Assembly (NCBI RefSeq): GCF_030586465.1
Contig: NZ_JAUQYP010000001.1
Location: 847,400 to 911,399, forward strand
Reading direction: 5' to 3'
Source: Actinotalea lenta
Lineage (GTDB): Bacteria > Actinomycetota > Actinomycetes > Actinomycetales > Cellulomonadaceae
Length of the DNA stretch: 64,000 nt
In this document: positions 34,427 through 44,288 of the stretch, in pieces
How the letters are laid out: every line of letters starts with the position of its first letter
Position numbering within the stretch: the first letter of the stretch is position 1
Position numbers and translations under genes: made by a program
The notes under the pieces: model-generated
Seen by the model: only the letters and a program-made list of their open reading frames with translations
Databases searched by the model: none
Told to the model about the DNA's origin: nothing

Positions 34427-35363
34427 CGGTGACCTCCTGCTCCCGGAACATCTCGGTCAGGTGGTGGCGCCGCCGCTGCATGCGCACCAGGCCCACGCCC
34501 AGGTCGGCAGCGCCGCCCTGCACGGCGTCCAGGACCGCGTCGTCGGTGGGTTCGACGGTGAACGACTGCCCGCCGCCCTCGGCCACCCGGGCGCCGATCG
34601 CCCTGAGCCGCGCGACCAGCTCGTCGGCGCGGTCGGTCACCTCCACCAGGATCACCCCGCTGAGCCGCGTCGCGTCCGCGGTGGACGTCGAGCGCTGCAG
34701 CACGCCGCCATCGATCACCACGAGGTGGTCGGCGATGCGCTCCAGCTCGCCCAGCAGGTGCGAGGTCACCAGCACGGAGATCCCGAAGTCCGTGCTGATC
34801 CGCTGGATCAGGCCGAGCATCTCGTCCCGGCCCGCCGGGTCCAGGCCGTTCGTCGGCTCGTCGAGGAGCACCAGACGCGGGTCGTGCACGAGCGCCTGGG
34901 CGAGCTTCACGCGCTGCTTCATGCCGGTGGAGTACCCGCCGATCGGCCGGTAGCGCTCCTCGTGCAGCCCGACGTGGCGCAGGGTGTCCGCGGTGCGCTC
35001 GCGGGCGACCTCGGCCGGCAGCCCGGACATCCGGGCCAGGTGCACCACGAGCTCGGTGGCCGAGACGTCCGGGGGCAGGCACTCGCTCTCCGGCATGTAG
35101 CCGACGAGGCGCCGGATCGCCGGGCCGTCGGTGCCGCAGTCCAGGCCGAGCACCTCGGCCCGCCCGGAGGTGGGTCGCAGCAGCCCGAGCAGGATCTTGA
35201 TGAGGGTGGACTTGCCGGCGCCGTTCGCGCCGACCAGGCCGACCACGCCGCGCGGCATCGTCACGTCGAGCCGGGAGAGAGCGGTCACCGGCCCGAACGT
35301 CCGGGTCAGCTCGTGGGTGGCGACAGCCTGAGCGGCGGCGGGTTCGCGGCCGGTGGTCTGCAT
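34413..35363 (-). CDS. ABC transporter ATP-binding protein, first gene of the double-exporter operon
   Basis: 316 residues. Walker [29 protein letters not shown], signature YSTGMKQRVKLAQAL, Walker B LVLLDEPTNGLDP, H-loop TSHLLGELE. The signature again has Ser-x-Gly-Met-Lys-Gln, so the two ATPases in this operon are related and probably arose by duplication (about the same layout, both with a C-terminal tail of 80-90 residues). They may act as a heterodimer on two permeases or as two exporters. Confidence 0.9.
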   Translation of the reverse strand: MQTTGREPAAAQAVATHELTRTFGPVTALSRLDVTMPRGVVGLVGANGAGKSTLIKILLGLLRPTSGRAEVLGLDCGTDGPAIRRLVGYMPESECLPPDVSATELVVHLARMSGLPAEVARERTADTLRHVGLHEERYRPIGGYSTGMKQRVKLAQALVHDPRLVLLDEPTNGLDPAGRDEMLGLIQRISTDFGISVLVTSHLLGELERIADHLVVIDGGVLQRSTSTADATRLSGVILVEVTDRADELVARLRAIGARVAEGGGQSFTVEPTDDAVLDAVQGGAADLGVGLVRMQRRRHHLTEMFREQEVTDVRR

Positions 35364-35481
35364 GGAAGTGATCGTGGCGCACGCGTGCCCCCGACCACTA
35401 TGAGGGAGGTCCCTGACCCGACCCTGAGCGACGCCCGGTCATGCCCTCGCGGGACGGCCCGCGCTCCGCGATCCTCGAGGC

Positions 35482-36255
35482 GTGAGGCTCGTGCTGCGTC
35501 CCGAGGAGCGACGCGACCACCGCGCGGTGGAGGTCCTGACCCGCGACGCGTTCTGGGGCACCAGCGGCCCGCGCTGCGACGAGCACCTGCTGGTGCGCCG
35601 GCTGCGGTCCGCGCCGTCGTTCGTGCGCGAGCTCGACGTGGTCGCGGAGGAGGACGGTGAGCTCGTCGGCCACGTGGTCTACTCGCGAGCCTGGGTGCAG
35701 GGCCCGCGGGCCCGGCACGAGGTCCTGACGTTCGGGCCGCTCAGCGTGCTCCCGTCCCATCAGGGACAGGGCGTGGGTTCCGCGCTGATGCGGCACACCT
35801 TGGCGCGAGCCGCCCGGCTGGGGCACCGCGCGGTCGTCGTGTACGGGCACCCGGACTACTACCCCCGCTTCGGGTTCGTCCGGGCCGCGAGCGTGGGGAT
35901 CACCGCGCCGGGCGGCGCGACGTTCGATGCGCTGATGGCGCTCGCCCTCACGGCCGGGGGCCTGGACGGCGTGCACGGGGAGTTCCACGAGGACCCGGTG
36001 TTCCGTCTCGACCCGTCCGAGGTCGCCGCGTTCGACGCCACGTTCCCTGCCCGGGCCGACGCCCCGGCGCAGCCGCTCGCCGGCCTCGCCGGGCAGGTGC
36101 CGGACCGCCTCCTGGTGGCGTTGCGCGCACGCGGGATCGACGACCTGCGCGGCTTGCGGCGGTTCAGCCGCGCGGAGCTGTCGGCCTGGCCCGGCGTCGG
36201 GTCCGACGGTGCCGACCTGCTCAGGGACCTTGTGCTCACGCCACGCGCCCGCTGA
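35482..36255 (+). CDS. GNAT-family N-acetyltransferase with C-terminal helix-hairpin-helix-like extension
   Basis: 257 residues. GNAT core in residues 1-165: VVAEEDGELVGHVVYSRAWV, LSVLPSHQGQGVGSALMRHTL (acetyl-CoA loop Q-x-G-x-G), and YYPRFGFVRA. Residues after 200 (VPDRLLVALRARGIDDLRGLRRFSRAELSAWPGVG) look like a helix-hairpin-helix repeat as in the RNA polymerase alpha C-terminal domain. The core belongs to the YhbS-like group. GTG start at 35482 without clear RBS. Confidence 0.82.
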   Translation: MRLVLRPEERRDHRAVEVLTRDAFWGTSGPRCDEHLLVRRLRSAPSFVRELDVVAEEDGELVGHVVYSRAWVQGPRARHEVLTFGPLSVLPSHQGQGVGSALMRHTLARAARLGHRAVVVYGHPDYYPRFGFVRAASVGITAPGGATFDALMALALTAGGLDGVHGEFHEDPVFRLDPSEVAAFDATFPARADAPAQPLAGLAGQVPDRLLVALRARGIDDLRGLRRFSRAELSAWPGVGSDGADLLRDLVLTPRAR

Positions 36256-36293
36256 CGGCGTACCTCGGAAGAGGAACGTCGAGAGGAGGGGTC

Positions 36294-36767
36294 ATGGACG
36301 TCTCGGTGCGCGAGATCGACGAGCAGCCGATGCTCGGGATGCACGGTGTCGTCGCGGTGCAGGACCTACCGGAGTTCTTCGGGCGGGCGTTCACCGCGGT
36401 GGCCGCGGCGCTGGAGGGACAGGGGCTCGAACCCGCCGGGCCGCCCGTCGCGGTCTACGACGCGGCCGTGGGGGCGACCGCCACGGTGACCGCGGGGTTC
36501 CCCACGACGGTGCCGGCCGACGCCCCGGAGGGACTGGTCGCCGAGGTGCTGCCCGGGGGCCGGGTCGCCGAGCTGGTGCACTGCGGCCGCTACGACGCGA
36601 TGGAGACCACCTACGCCGCGCTGATGGCCTGGTTCGCGCAGCACGGCGTGCACGGCGGCCCGGTCATGTGGGAGCAGTACCTGGTGGGTCCGGACGCGTC
36701 GCCCGACCCGTGCGACTGGCGCACCCGGGTGGTCTGGCCGGTGGTCGGCGCCCTGGTGTCCGGGTGA
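36294..36767 (+). CDS. GyrI-like / effector-binding (SOUL-type) domain protein
   Basis: 157 residues, strong RBS GAGAGGAGGGG. MDVSVREIDEQPMLGMHGVV is the first strand-helix of the GyrI-like/AraC effector-binding domain, and AELVHCGRYDAMETTYAALMAWFAQHG is its conserved second repeat. Stand-alone ligand-binding protein of the Rob/BmrR effector type, without DNA-binding part. It follows the GNAT gene by 38 bp. Confidence 0.85.
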   Translation: MDVSVREIDEQPMLGMHGVVAVQDLPEFFGRAFTAVAAALEGQGLEPAGPPVAVYDAAVGATATVTAGFPTTVPADAPEGLVAEVLPGGRVAELVHCGRYDAMETTYAALMAWFAQHGVHGGPVMWEQYLVGPDASPDPCDWRTRVVWPVVGALVSG

Positions 36768-36770
36768 GGG

Positions 36771-38216
36771 TCAGCTCGGTCGGCTGAGCCGGTCGAGCAC
36801 GCCCAGCAGCAGGGCCTCGCGGACCGGTGCGGGGGCGGCGTCCAGCACGGCGTTCACGGCGGCCATCCGGTCCGGCAGCGCCAGGTCCCCGTCCTCGTCG
36901 GCCAACCCGGCCATCCGCAGCAGGCCTGCGAAGGCCGACTCGTCCAGGGACGCCGGGTCCAGGGTGGCGACGGCGTCGGCGAGCTGTGCCGGGACCCTCA
37001 CGGGTCCGGCGTCCTGCGCGGCGGCGACCGACGCGCGCAGGGCGTCGACGAACTCCGGGACGCTCGGGGCCGTCGCCGCGCTGAGCGTGAGATGCAGCGT
37101 GGCGGGCATGTCCCGGAACGTCATCTGCGGCTGCACGAACCATCCGCGGGTGAGCATCTCGTCGGCGAGCGTGAACACGTCGCAGGACCCGTCCGTGACG
37201 AGCGTGAGCAGCGTCGCGTCGGGCGGGACCACCACGGACAGCGCCGGGATCTGCGCCACCGCGTCGGCGAGCTCCAGGGTCGCGCGGCGCGCGGCGCCCA
37301 CCAGCCGCCGGTAGCCCTCGTCGCCGATGTGGTGCACCACGGCCCAGGCCGCAGCGAGCGGCCCGCCTGACTTGGTGGACTGCACCGTCGAGTTGAGCAT
37401 CGTGTAGCCCGGCCAGCTGGCCGAGGCGAACAGCTGGGTGCGGCGCAGAGCCGCGTCACGGTGCAGCAGCAAGGAGACGCCCTTGGGGGTGTAGGCGTAC
37501 TTGTGCAGGTCGACGCTCATGCTGGTGACGCCGGGGACGGCGAAGGTCCAGGGCTCGACGTGGTCCAGGTACGGCAGCACCCACCCGCCGATGCACGCGT
37601 CGACGTGGCACCGGACCCCGCGCTCCGCCGCTGCGGCCGCGATCTGCGGCACGGGGTCGATCACGCCGTGCGCGTAGGACGGCGCCGACGCCACCACCAG
37701 CACCGTCGTGTCGTCGATCGCCGCCGCCATGGCCGCGGGGTCCGCGCGATAGGTGACGGGGTCGACGTCCACCAGGACCGGCCGCACGCCGAAGTAGTGG
37801 GCTGCCTTGTGGAAGGCGGCGTGCGCGGTGGTGGGCAGGACCATCGACGGCCGCGCGATGTCCGGCCGGGCGTCCCGGGCCGCCAGCACGGCGAGCAGCA
37901 GCGACTCGGTACCACCGGACGTCGCCGAGCCGACGAACCCGTCGGGTGCGTCGAGCAGCCGGCCCGCCCAGGCGACCAGGTCGTTCTCCATGCGCAGCAG
38001 GGACGGGAACGCGGTGGGGTCCAGCCCGTTGGAGGCGGCGAACAGCTGGAGGGCCTCCAGGCCGATCGCGTCCGCCTGTGCCAGCCCCGAGTCGTAGACG
38101 TAGGCCAGTGTCCGACCGCCGTGCGCGGGCAGGTCGTGCGCGCGCAGAGCCTGAAGTCGCTGCAGGATCTCCGCACGCCCCCAGCCACCTGCCGGCGTCC
38201 CGACGTCACCGCTCAT
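36771..38216 (-). CDS. PLP-dependent decarboxylase/lyase (sphingosine-phosphate lyase-like)
   Basis: 481 residues. SGGTES at 100-105, His/Asp of VDAC with Asp206, and the Schiff-base Lys239 in VDLHKYAYTPKG give the fold I group II decarboxylase pattern; YTMLNSTVQSTKSGGPLAAAW supports the sphingosine-1-phosphate lyase/glutamate decarboxylase branch. The C-terminal 80 residues are an Ala-rich helical extension beyond the usual end. Coupled by ATGA overlap to an MFS transporter, perhaps importing its substrate or exporting the amine. Confidence 0.88.
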   Translation of the reverse strand: MSGDVGTPAGGWGRAEILQRLQALRAHDLPAHGGRTLAYVYDSGLAQADAIGLEALQLFAASNGLDPTAFPSLLRMENDLVAWAGRLLDAPDGFVGSATSGGTESLLLAVLAARDARPDIARPSMVLPTTAHAAFHKAAHYFGVRPVLVDVDPVTYRADPAAMAAAIDDTTVLVVASAPSYAHGVIDPVPQIAAAAAERGVRCHVDACIGGWVLPYLDHVEPWTFAVPGVTSMSVDLHKYAYTPKGVSLLLHRDAALRRTQLFASASWPGYTMLNSTVQSTKSGGPLAAAWAVVHHIGDEGYRRLVGAARRATLELADAVAQIPALSVVVPPDATLLTLVTDGSCDVFTLADEMLTRGWFVQPQMTFRDMPATLHLTLSAATAPSVPEFVDALRASVAAAQDAGPVRVPAQLADAVATLDPASLDESAFAGLLRMAGLADEDGDLALPDRMAAVNAVLDAAPAPVREALLLGVLDRLSRPS

Positions 38217-39544
38217 GTCGCCACCTCCCGTGCTCGTCGCACCTCGTCCTCGTCCAAGCCGTACCGGGTCACGACGATCAGCGACAGCGCGACCAGCACG
38301 GCGGGGACCACGGTGAACCCCCAGCCGATCGCGGTCAGCGCGGACGCAGGCTGCGTGACGTCACCCGTGGTCGAGGACACGTAGCCGCCCACGCCCAGGA
38401 CCGCCGCGTATACGAACGGCCCGAACGCCAGGCCCAGCGTCTCGCCCGCGGTCCATACCCCGGTGTACACGCCGACCCGGTTGTGACCGGTGCGCAGTGC
38501 ATCCACGGCCGCGGCGTCCGCGAGCATCGACAGCGGGAACATCTGGCAGCCTGCGTAGCCGACGCCCGCCGCCGCCAACGTGACCGGGACGAGCGCGTCG
38601 GCCAGGTGCAGTGCGCCCAGCGTCGACAGCGCGCCGCCCCCCAGCAGGACCGAAGCCACGACGAACCCGGTGCGCTTGTCCCGGGACGCCGCGTACCGCT
38701 GCCACAGCGGGGTGACCAGCAGCGCCGGTCCTACGAAGCAGACGAACAGCACGGTGGACATCCCGGAGCCGCCCAACAGCTCGCGGGACACGTAGTCCAC
38801 CCCGGCGAGCATCGCCCCGGTGGCCAGGGCCTGGATGACGAACCCGGTCAGCAGGATCCGGAAGTCCCTCGCGGCGGCGACCACGCGCAGCTGCTCGCGC
38901 AGGCTGGTGCCCGCGGTGCCGTAGGAGTCCACCGGCGCGCGGCGGGTCCCCCACCACGCTCCCAGCGTTCCGGTGGCGATGAGCACGCCGACGAAGATGC
39001 CGACGCCCCGGTAGCCCCAGTCCGGGCCGAGCTGGTTGCGGATCATCGGGGACAGGCCTCCACTGACCAGGATCGCCAGCGCGAGGATCGCCACCCGCCA
39101 GCTCATCAGGCGCGTGCGCTCGGCGTAGTCGTCGGTCAGCTCGGCGGGCATCGCCACGTAGGGCACCTGGAAGAACGCGTAGGCCGTCGCGCACGCCAGG
39201 AACAGCACCACGACCCAGCCGGCCGCGATGCCGCGCGGGGACGTCGGCCCGGAGAACAGCAGCACGAAGAGCACCGCAAGGGTCAGGCCCGCGCGCAGCA
39301 GGAACGGGCGGCGACGCCCGGCGGGGCTCGTCGAGCGGTCGCTCACGCCACCGGCCACCGGGTTCATCAGCACGTCCCAGGCCTTGGGCAGGAGCACGAT
39401 CACCCCGGCGAGGCCGGCCGCCACCCCCAGCCGGTCGGTGAGGTAGGGCAGCAGGAGCAGCCCGGGGACGGTCCCGAACGCGCCCGTCGCGACGGAGCCC
39501 AGCCCGTATCCCCGCCGCGCTGCGGGGTCCAGCGTCCGCGCCAT
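38213..39544 (-). CDS. MFS transporter, GPH (glycoside-pentoside-hexuronide) type
   Basis: 443 residues, 12 helices. LPKAWDVLMNPVAGGVSDRSTSPAGRRRPFLL is the GPH-family loop between helices 2 and 3, and AFFQVPYVAMPAELTDDYAERTRLMSWR is its second motif. Despite the sugar-named family, some members carry other cations-linked substrates; its coupling to a PLP decarboxylase gene leaves the substrate open. Start at ATG 39544 gives the standard short N-terminus; a longer frame upstream contains only non-coding sequence. Confidence 0.85.
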   Translation of the reverse strand: MARTLDPAARRGYGLGSVATGAFGTVPGLLLLPYLTDRLGVAAGLAGVIVLLPKAWDVLMNPVAGGVSDRSTSPAGRRRPFLLRAGLTLAVLFVLLFSGPTSPRGIAAGWVVVLFLACATAYAFFQVPYVAMPAELTDDYAERTRLMSWRVAILALAILVSGGLSPMIRNQLGPDWGYRGVGIFVGVLIATGTLGAWWGTRRAPVDSYGTAGTSLREQLRVVAAARDFRILLTGFVIQALATGAMLAGVDYVSRELLGGSGMSTVLFVCFVGPALLVTPLWQRYAASRDKRTGFVVASVLLGGGALSTLGALHLADALVPVTLAAAGVGYAGCQMFPLSMLADAAAVDALRTGHNRVGVYTGVWTAGETLGLAFGPFVYAAVLGVGGYVSSTTGDVTQPASALTAIGWGFTVVPAVLVALSLIVVTRYGLDEDEVRRAREVAT

Positions 39545-39758
39545 GGGCCAGGACCCTAGCGGACGGGCCGTCCGGTACCCCGGTATGCAGTGCTCCGGGC
39601 AGGTCCCCGAGGGCCCGGGGCACCGGTCACGGCTGTGGTCGCATCCGCCCGGCGGCGCGTGACGTCCTCGCCTACGCTCGCAGTGCGGGGGCGCACTCAG
39701 TCGGTATCCAGGAACTGTCACTAGCGTCGCGTCGTCCCATGTCCAGGAAGGCGGCTCG

Positions 39759-41075
39759 GTGCGCGAGGCGATCAGGGAGCACACGGCCCGGCGCGGGCTG
39801 CTCTGGGCCTCCTTCCTGGCCGTGCACGCGTGGAACGCGCTGGTGGGCATCGCGATGCTCGCCCGGGCCTTCGGTGACCTGGAGCTGTACCGCTACTGGA
39901 TGTGGCTGGGAGTCGACCACGGCTGGTGGCCGGTGCTCGACACCACCTCCGTCTACCCGGCCGGGGCCGTCCTGCCCCAGCTGGTCGCTGCCGTCGGGGG
40001 GCTGCAGTCCGGCGTCGGCTACGCGGTCGCGTGGTGCCTCATGGTCACCGCGCTGGACGCCGCCGCACTCCTCGTGCTGCTGCGTCGCCCGCACGGCATG
40101 GCCGGCGCGTGGTGGTGGACGGCGTTCCTGCTGCTGCTCGGGCCGGTGGGGATGGGTCGCCTGGACGCCGTCGTCGTGCCGATCATGCTCGCGGCGCTGC
40201 TGTGGGCCCTGGACCGCCCCGCCGTCGCGGCGGTCCTGCTCACCGCCGGGGCGTGGATCAAGGTCGCGCCGGGCGCCCTGCTCTGGCCGCTCTTCGCCGT
40301 GGCGCGCCGGCCGTGGCGCGAGGTGCTCGCCCCGGCGGTCGGCCTCAGCGCGCTCGTGGTGGGCACGGTCATGGTCGTCGGGGACGGACGCCACATCCTG
40401 TCCTTCCTCACCGACCAGGGCGGTCGCGGGATGCAGCTCGAGGCCGTCGGGGCGACGCCCTGGCTGCTCGCGTCCGTGGCCACCCCGGCCATCACCAGGG
40501 TGGACAACCGGGCGCTCAACGACTGGGAGCTGCACGGGTGGGGGACCCAGGCCGCGACCGTCGCGCTCGGCGGGCTCTTCGCGGTGGGCATGGTCCTGGT
40601 CGCCGGGCTCGTGTGGTGGCGACGCGAACGAAGGGGCGACTGCTGGTCGTCGGACCGGGCGGGAGCCGCCGAGCTGGTGGTCCGCGGCGCGCTGCTGGTG
40701 ACCGTGGCCATGATCGTCCTCGACAAGGTCGGTTCCCCGCAGTACATGACGTGGCTCGCCCCTCCGGTGGTGGCCGCGCTCGGCCTCGGCCTGCCGGGCT
40801 GGCGGCGGACGGCCCGCTGGGTGCTGGTGGTCGCCGGGGTGACGCAGGCGGTGTTCCCGTGGCTCTACCCGGGCATCACCGCGGGGCTGGGGATTCCCGC
40901 GACCGTGCTTGCGGCGCGCAACGTGATCCTGGTCGTGCTCCTCGCGTGGACGGCCCGGGCGATCGTGACCGGCGCCGCGGTCGCGGACCACGTGCACCGG
41001 CGGACGGACCCCTCGTCGTCGGGCACCGACGGGCATGGCGCGCCCGTGCGGGCGCCGCTCACGAAGCGTGCCTAG
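39759..41075 (+). CDS. Glycosyltransferase 87-like (DUF2029) membrane protein
   Basis: 438 residues, about 11 helices. YRYWMWLGVDHGWWPVLDTTSVYPAGAV contains the DUF2029/GT87 loop (Tyr-Arg in YRYW and YP), and GVGYAVAWCLM follows; the aspartate in the first extracytoplasmic loop would serve as catalytic base in polyprenyl-phosphate-mannose-using enzymes. GTG 39759 follows AGGAAGGCGG. It probably adds mannose or arabinose to envelope glycans. Confidence 0.82.
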   Translation: MREAIREHTARRGLLWASFLAVHAWNALVGIAMLARAFGDLELYRYWMWLGVDHGWWPVLDTTSVYPAGAVLPQLVAAVGGLQSGVGYAVAWCLMVTALDAAALLVLLRRPHGMAGAWWWTAFLLLLGPVGMGRLDAVVVPIMLAALLWALDRPAVAAVLLTAGAWIKVAPGALLWPLFAVARRPWREVLAPAVGLSALVVGTVMVVGDGRHILSFLTDQGGRGMQLEAVGATPWLLASVATPAITRVDNRALNDWELHGWGTQAATVALGGLFAVGMVLVAGLVWWRRERRGDCWSSDRAGAAELVVRGALLVTVAMIVLDKVGSPQYMTWLAPPVVAALGLGLPGWRRTARWVLVVAGVTQAVFPWLYPGITAGLGIPATVLAARNVILVVLLAWTARAIVTGAAVADHVHRRTDPSSSGTDGHGAPVRAPLTKRA

Positions 41076-41084
41076 GCTCGATCC

Positions 41085-41726
41085 ATGACCTCCGATGCTG
41101 CCGCGTTGCGCTCCGTCGCCGCGATCACCTGGGTGCCGCTCGTCGCGGTCGGCGTCCTGGTCGCCGCCGCGGGTGGTCTGCTGCTCGCCGCGCCCGAGGC
41201 GACGGTGACACTCCTCACCGTCGCGGTCGCGCTGTGGTTGCTCATCACCGGGCTGGGCCGGATCGCGCTCGGCATGGCGGTGGCGAGCTGGTCGGGCCCG
41301 CGCCGCGGGGTCACTGTGCTGACCGGCGTGGTGCTGGCGGTGGCGGGCGTGGCCGCGTTGCTGAACATCTCCGGGTCCACCGACGTGCTCGGCTGGGCGA
41401 TCGGGATCGGGCTCCTGCTGGGCGCCGCCGGGGATGTCGCGGTGCTGGTCTCCGGTCGCGCTCGCCGCAGCCGGACCACTCTTGTCGTGCTCGCCGTCGC
41501 GCAGCTCGCGCTCGGGGTGGTCTTCCTGCTGGAGCCCGGGGTCGGCCTGGTGGGGATCGCCGTGGCGCTCGGCGGGACGCTGGTCGCGGTGGGCGTCGTC
41601 GGCGTGGTCGCGGGCGTGGTGGTGCGCAGGCGGGTGAACAGGTTCGTCGACCGGTGGGCGGCCGGGAGCGCCGGGCCGGACCAGGACCAGCAGGGCCCCG
41701 AGGTGATCGAGGGCACGGTCCTGTAG
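41085..41726 (+). CDS. HdeD/DUF308-like membrane protein
   Basis: 213 residues, six helices in three pairs. TWVPLVAVGVLVAAAGGLLLAAPEATVTLLTVAVALWLLITGLGRI and EPGVGLVGIAVALGGTLVAVGVVGVVAG are characteristic of the three-repeat DUF308 fold of HdeD. Gly-rich helices with few charges, a soluble C-terminus of about 45 residues. Function unclear; 9 bp after the GT87 gene, so possibly cotranscribed. Confidence 0.8.
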   Translation: MTSDAAALRSVAAITWVPLVAVGVLVAAAGGLLLAAPEATVTLLTVAVALWLLITGLGRIALGMAVASWSGPRRGVTVLTGVVLAVAGVAALLNISGSTDVLGWAIGIGLLLGAAGDVAVLVSGRARRSRTTLVVLAVAQLALGVVFLLEPGVGLVGIAVALGGTLVAVGVVGVVAGVVVRRRVNRFVDRWAAGSAGPDQDQQGPEVIEGTVL

Positions 41727-41802
41727 GGATCGCCGGCGCGCGCTCCGCTCCGATCGCGGGCCGCGCAGCGCGTGCCCCGCCGGGTGGCGTAGCGTCGCGG
41801 TC

Positions 41803-42627
41803 ATGCCTGCTCTGAACGACGGAACGACCATCCCGGACATCGGTTTCGGCACCTACCCGTTGCGTGGCGAGGAGGGTACCGACGCGATCCTCAGCGCCCT
41901 GGACGTCGGCTACCGGTTGATCGACAGCGCCGTGAACTACCGCAACGAGGACGCCGTCGGCCGTGCGGTGGCCCGCACCGGGGTGCCGCGCGACGAGATC
42001 GTGGTCACGACCAAGATCCCGGGCCGGGACCACGGATACGACGAGACGCTCGCCTCCTTCGAGCGCTCCGCGGCCGCGCTCGGGCTCGACACGATCGACC
42101 TCTACCTCATCCACTGGCCGAACCCGAGCGTCGACAGGTTCGTCGACACGTTCCGGGCGATGGTGCGGTTGAAGGAGGAGGGCCGGGTCCGCTCGATCGG
42201 CGTCTCCAACTTCACGCCCGAGTTCCTCACCCGGGTCGCCGACGCCACGGGCGTGATGCCCGCCGTGAACCAGGTGGAGCTGCACCCGTTCTTCCCGCAG
42301 GTCGAGCTGCGCGCGTTCCACGCCGAGCACGACATCGTGACCGAGTCGTGGAGCCCGCTGGGCAAGGGTGCACCGGTCAAGGAGTCGGCACCGGTGGTGG
42401 CCGCCGCTGAAGCGCACGGGGTGACCCCGGCGCGGGTGATCCTGCGCTGGCACCAGCAGATCGGTGCGGTCCCCATCCCGAAGTCCGGCAACCCCGCGCG
42501 CCAGCGCGAGAACCTCGACCTCGGGGGCTTCACGCTCGCGGACGACGAGGTCGAGGCGATCACGGCACTCGGCCGACCGGACGGGCGGCTGTTCGGAGCG
42601 GACCCGAACACCCACGAGGAGATGTAG
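41803..42627 (+). CDS. Aldo/keto reductase
   Basis: 274 residues. GFGTYPLRGEEGTDAILSALDVGYRLIDSAVNYRNED carries the catalytic Asp and Tyr; VVTTKIPG the Lys; LIHWPN the His; GVSNF and VNQVELHPF are further AKR motifs, and PIPKSGNPARQRENLD binds NADPH. This is the AKR5/2,5-diketo-D-gluconate reductase group by sequence layout. Substrate specificity not predictable. Confidence 0.92.
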   Translation: MPALNDGTTIPDIGFGTYPLRGEEGTDAILSALDVGYRLIDSAVNYRNEDAVGRAVARTGVPRDEIVVTTKIPGRDHGYDETLASFERSAAALGLDTIDLYLIHWPNPSVDRFVDTFRAMVRLKEEGRVRSIGVSNFTPEFLTRVADATGVMPAVNQVELHPFFPQVELRAFHAEHDIVTESWSPLGKGAPVKESAPVVAAAEAHGVTPARVILRWHQQIGAVPIPKSGNPARQRENLDLGGFTLADDEVEAITALGRPDGRLFGADPNTHEEM

Positions 42628-42656
42628 CGGCCGGTGGCTCCGCGGCACGACCGCCG

Positions 42657-44288
42657 CTAGGCCACCACGCCCGCGTCCCGGTGGCGGAACGCCAGCATCC
42701 CCACGGCCGTGAGCCCCCCTGCGACCCCGAGGAGCACCAGCACGGGCGTGAGCTCGAACGCGTCGGCCGGGATCGCCGGGACGTGCGTGAACGGGGAGAG
42801 GTTGAGCACGGCCTGCGGCAGCTCGAGCAGCGCCCCGAGCTGGCCCACCACGAGGCTGCCCGCGAGGGCGCTCCACGCGAGCGCACCCGCCCAGCGGGGG
42901 ATCAGCCCGAAGGTGGCCACCACGAAGCCGCCCAGCGCGAGCGCGGCGGCCGCGTTCGCCAGGGCCGCTGCGACCAGCCCCCCGACCCCGACCGCCCAGC
43001 GACCTGTCATCGCGCCGTAGACCACGCCACCGGCCAGGCCCGAGAGCGCGAGGATGACCGCCGTGCCCCCGAAGGCGATCGTCACGTGCCGGGTCATCCA
43101 GGCGTAGCGGTCGACCGCGGTGGCGAGCACGGGCTCCAGCCGGCCGGTGGTCTCCTCGGCACGCATCCTCAGCAGCACCTGGACGGTGTACCCGGCGGCC
43201 GCGATGCCGATGATCGCCATGGTCAGCGTGAAGTACAGGTCGACCACGGTGCCCTGCGGTGCGAGTCGCCCGAGGATCTCGGCGAGCTGGTCGTTCTCGG
43301 CCACGAGGTCCTCGGCGCTGTCGGCGACCGAGGCGAACACGGCGGTGAGCGCCACGAGGCCGCCGAGCCAGGTGAGCAGCGTGCCGCGCTGGAGCCGCCA
43401 GGCCAGCCCGAGGTCGGTGCCCAGCCCGGGTGCGGCGTGCGCCGGCCCTGGGCGGGGGGTGACCATGCCGGCGCCGACGTCGCGGTGGTCGGCCAGCACG
43501 TAGGCGACCGAGGCCAGCACCAGCGTCAGGCCGCCGAAGAGCCCGGCGATCCACCAGTTGTCCTCCTGGAACGGGCGCAGCTGCTGTCCCCACCCGATGG
43601 GTGACAGCCAGGACGGCCAGGCGCTGATCACCTGCACCCCGCTGTCCGCGACGTGTCCGAGCAGGTCGCCGACCGCGCGCAGCAGGAACGCCACGCCCAG
43701 GGCCGCGCCGACGGCCGCGTTGGCCGCGCGGGCCGTCCCGAAGACCTGGGACGCCACGGCCGCGACCCCCGCGAACACCCAGCCGAGGCCGGCCACGGAG
43801 AGCCCGGCCGCGAGCGCGCCGGTCGTCCCCAGGTCGCTCGCGACCAGGGCGGCGGCGACGGCGAGCCCCAGCACGACGTTCGCCCCCAGGGTGATGAGCA
43901 GCGCGGCCGACAACCGCGCGTGCCGGCCGACCACGGCCGAGCCGATGAGCTCCGCGCGGCCGGTCTCCTCGTCCTGGCGCGTGTGGCGCACGACGGCCTG
44001 GCCGCTCATCAGGGCGGTGAGGATCGCGAGCACCTGGTAGGACTCGACCATCGACATCGCGCCGAGGTCGGTACCCGCGGCGGGGCCGTCCATGAGCCGC
44101 GCGATCGGGTTCCCAGCGGCGTACGTCGCGGTGGCCAGGCGCTGCGCGGCGTCGCTCATCATCGCGGTGTAGCTCTCCACGGTGGCCCAGGCGATGCCGC
44201 TGATCGCGACGATCCACGTGGGCAGCAGGATCCGGTCCCGGCGCAGGGCGAGGCGGAGGAGCCGGGCCGTCCGCGTGAGCGTGGTCAT
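42657..44288 (-). CDS. ABC exporter permease (polyketide-antibiotic exporter type), 12 helices
   Basis: 543 residues, two six-helix halves. [26 protein letters not shown] and [24 protein letters not shown] are the paired E-E-T-G-R motifs of this family, one in each half. The family is often annotated as exporter of polyketide antibiotics. The start overlaps the ATPase gene by ATGA. Expression is controlled by the TetR protein encoded divergently. Confidence 0.9.
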   Translation of the reverse strand: MTTLTRTARLLRLALRRDRILLPTWIVAISGIAWATVESYTAMMSDAAQRLATATYAAGNPIARLMDGPAAGTDLGAMSMVESYQVLAILTALMSGQAVVRHTRQDEETGRAELIGSAVVGRHARLSAALLITLGANVVLGLAVAAALVASDLGTTGALAAGLSVAGLGWVFAGVAAVASQVFGTARAANAAVGAALGVAFLLRAVGDLLGHVADSGVQVISAWPSWLSPIGWGQQLRPFQEDNWWIAGLFGGLTLVLASVAYVLADHRDVGAGMVTPRPGPAHAAPGLGTDLGLAWRLQRGTLLTWLGGLVALTAVFASVADSAEDLVAENDQLAEILGRLAPQGTVVDLYFTLTMAIIGIAAAGYTVQVLLRMRAEETTGRLEPVLATAVDRYAWMTRHVTIAFGGTAVILALSGLAGGVVYGAMTGRWAVGVGGLVAAALANAAAALALGGFVVATFGLIPRWAGALAWSALAGSLVVGQLGALLELPQAVLNLSPFTHVPAIPADAFELTPVLVLLGVAGGLTAVGMLAFRHRDAGVVA

